Shown here in pieces: positions 5,664 through 6,368 of a DNA stretch of 6,368 nt. The translations under genes and the position numbers were made by a program. The stretch lies in contig JAKLIE010000118.1 in the NCBI GenBank assembly GCA_022709775.1, positions 1 through 6,368 on the forward strand, read 5' to 3'. The notes under the pieces are model-generated. The model saw nothing but the letters and a program-made list of their open reading frames with translations. It had not been told where the DNA came from and did not search any database. Within the stretch, counting starts at the first letter, position 1. Each line of letters begins with the position of its first letter. This DNA comes from Pseudomonadota bacterium. GTDB lineage: Bacteria > Pseudomonadota > Gammaproteobacteria > Burkholderiales > Casimicrobiaceae.

Positions 5664-6365
5664 ATGGCCGAACGCCTGCCCGACCGTGCCCTCGACGAAC
5701 CGCTGACCGACGCCGAGCTCGACGAGCTCGAGACCTTCCTCGCCTCGGACGCCGTGCCGCAGGACTGCATGGACCTCGAGATGCTCGACGGCTATCTCTG
5801 CGCGATCGTGAGCGGTCCGGCGGTCATCCAGCCGTCCGAGTGGATCCCGGGCGTCTGGAGCGAGGGTGGCCGTGCCGCGACGCCGGCCTACGGCTCCTCC
5901 GAGCAGGCGCAGCGCGTGATGGGCCTGATGCTCCGGCACCTGGTCGGCCTGCAGAGGACGCTGGAGGAGTCGCCGACGCGATTCAAGCCGCTCCTGTACC
6001 TGTCCGACGAGCGCGCGGCGAAGTCCGCCGAGAAGGGGCCGGGCGAGGCCACGGCGTGGTGCGAGGGCTACATGTCGGGCGTCAAGCTGCGCGACGACGA
6101 CTGGCAGCCGCTCTACGATTCGCGCGAGGCCCGCGACTGGATCTTCCCGGTCGAGGCGCTCGCGTTCGGCGACCAGGACCCCGAGTTCGCCGAGTGGATC
6201 GACGACAAGGAGAAGCGCGCCTCGCTCGTCGAGGAGCTTCCGCTCGCCGCGGTGCTCATCTATCGCTACTGGCACGACCGCAGGCGCGCCAGCGCCGCGC
6301 GCGAGCGCGGATCGCGGCGAGGCTCGCCCGACAGCGGGCGGAAGACCCGCGAGCGCCTCCACTGA
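5664..6365 (+). CDS. UPF0149/YecA-family protein of unknown function
   Basis: This 233-residue cytoplasmic protein fits the UPF0149 (YgfB/YecA) family. It begins with a helical segment LTDAELDELETFLAS (14-28), followed by the family hallmark DLEMLDGYLCAIVSGP (37-52) and PSEWIPGVW (57-65). A helical core follows with AWCEGYMSGV (131-140), DDWQPLYD (145-152) and a closing helix LPLAAVLIYRYWHDRRR (192-208). No signal peptide or membrane segment is seen. The C-terminal 25 residues are Arg/Ser-rich and lack the cysteine-rich SEC-C metal-binding motif that ends many YecA proteins, so this resembles the core-only form. The molecular function of the family is not established. The ATG at 5664 is the only plausible start in the intergenic region; only a weak GAAAG lies about 10 nt upstream. 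It is transcribed away from the Crp/Fnr gene, and no functional link to heme d1 synthesis is apparent. Confidence 0.8.
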   Translation: MAERLPDRALDEPLTDAELDELETFLASDAVPQDCMDLEMLDGYLCAIVSGPAVIQPSEWIPGVWSEGGRAATPAYGSSEQAQRVMGLMLRHLVGLQRTLEESPTRFKPLLYLSDERAAKSAEKGPGEATAWCEGYMSGVKLRDDDWQPLYDSREARDWIFPVEALAFGDQDPEFAEWIDDKEKRASLVEELPLAAVLIYRYWHDRRRASAARERGSRRGSPDSGRKTRERLH

Positions 6366-6368
6366 AGG

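Noticed and set aside
3081..6365. A 1094-codon open frame running through the nirN-like and regulator genes
   Set aside because: Its upstream part is an Arg-rich out-of-frame product of GC-rich DNA overlapping well-supported genes. Only the last part from ATG 5664 is a real protein.

Overview
The window is a very GC-rich segment that looks like a denitrifying proteobacterium, most likely a betaproteobacterium. That placement rests on base composition, gene order and protein character, not on a search. Most of it (positions 1 to about 4707, + strand) is the distal part of a heme d1 biosynthesis cluster, the cofactor pathway of cytochrome cd1 nitrite reductase (NirS). The order is nirDL (5'-truncated fusion), nirG, nirH, nirJ and a nirN-type cytochrome c/d1 gene. 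nirS, nirF, nirC and nirE are not in the window.

NirDL, NirG and NirH are the Lrp/AsnC-like siroheme decarboxylase subunits that make 12,18-didecarboxysiroheme. NirJ is the radical SAM enzyme that then removes two propionate groups on the way to the oxo groups of heme d1. The last gene encodes an exported c-type cytochrome fused to a d1-type propeller and best fits NirN, which oxidises dihydro-heme d1 to heme d1. Three of the four junctions overlap by 4 nt (ATGA, GTGA, GTGA), so translation is probably coupled. The exception is the 95-nt gap between nirH and nirJ. That gap holds an FNR/DNR-like box (TTGGGCCGGATCAA) about 28.5 bp upstream of a good -10 (GATAAT), which is the layout of a class II FNR-type promoter.

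A 134-nt convergent intergenic region (4708-4841) follows, with several short GC-rich hairpins that probably end transcription from both sides. On the - strand (5531-4842) lies a Crp/Fnr-family regulator with no cysteines, so it cannot carry an FNR-type Fe-S cluster. It has the ExxSR recognition-helix signature that reads TTGAT half-sites. It is therefore a DNR/NnrR-like candidate for the regulator that acts on the nirJ-upstream box.

A 132-nt divergent intergenic region (5532-5663) contains a perfect 9-bp inverted repeat and a possible sigma70-like promoter. After it, a UPF0149/YecA-family gene runs on the + strand to position 6365. No tRNA, rRNA, CRISPR array, insertion sequence or phage feature is visible. 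The system is a recognisable one. The points most worth checking are the internal nirJ promoter, its pairing with the neighbouring regulator, and the long N-terminus of the NirN-like protein.
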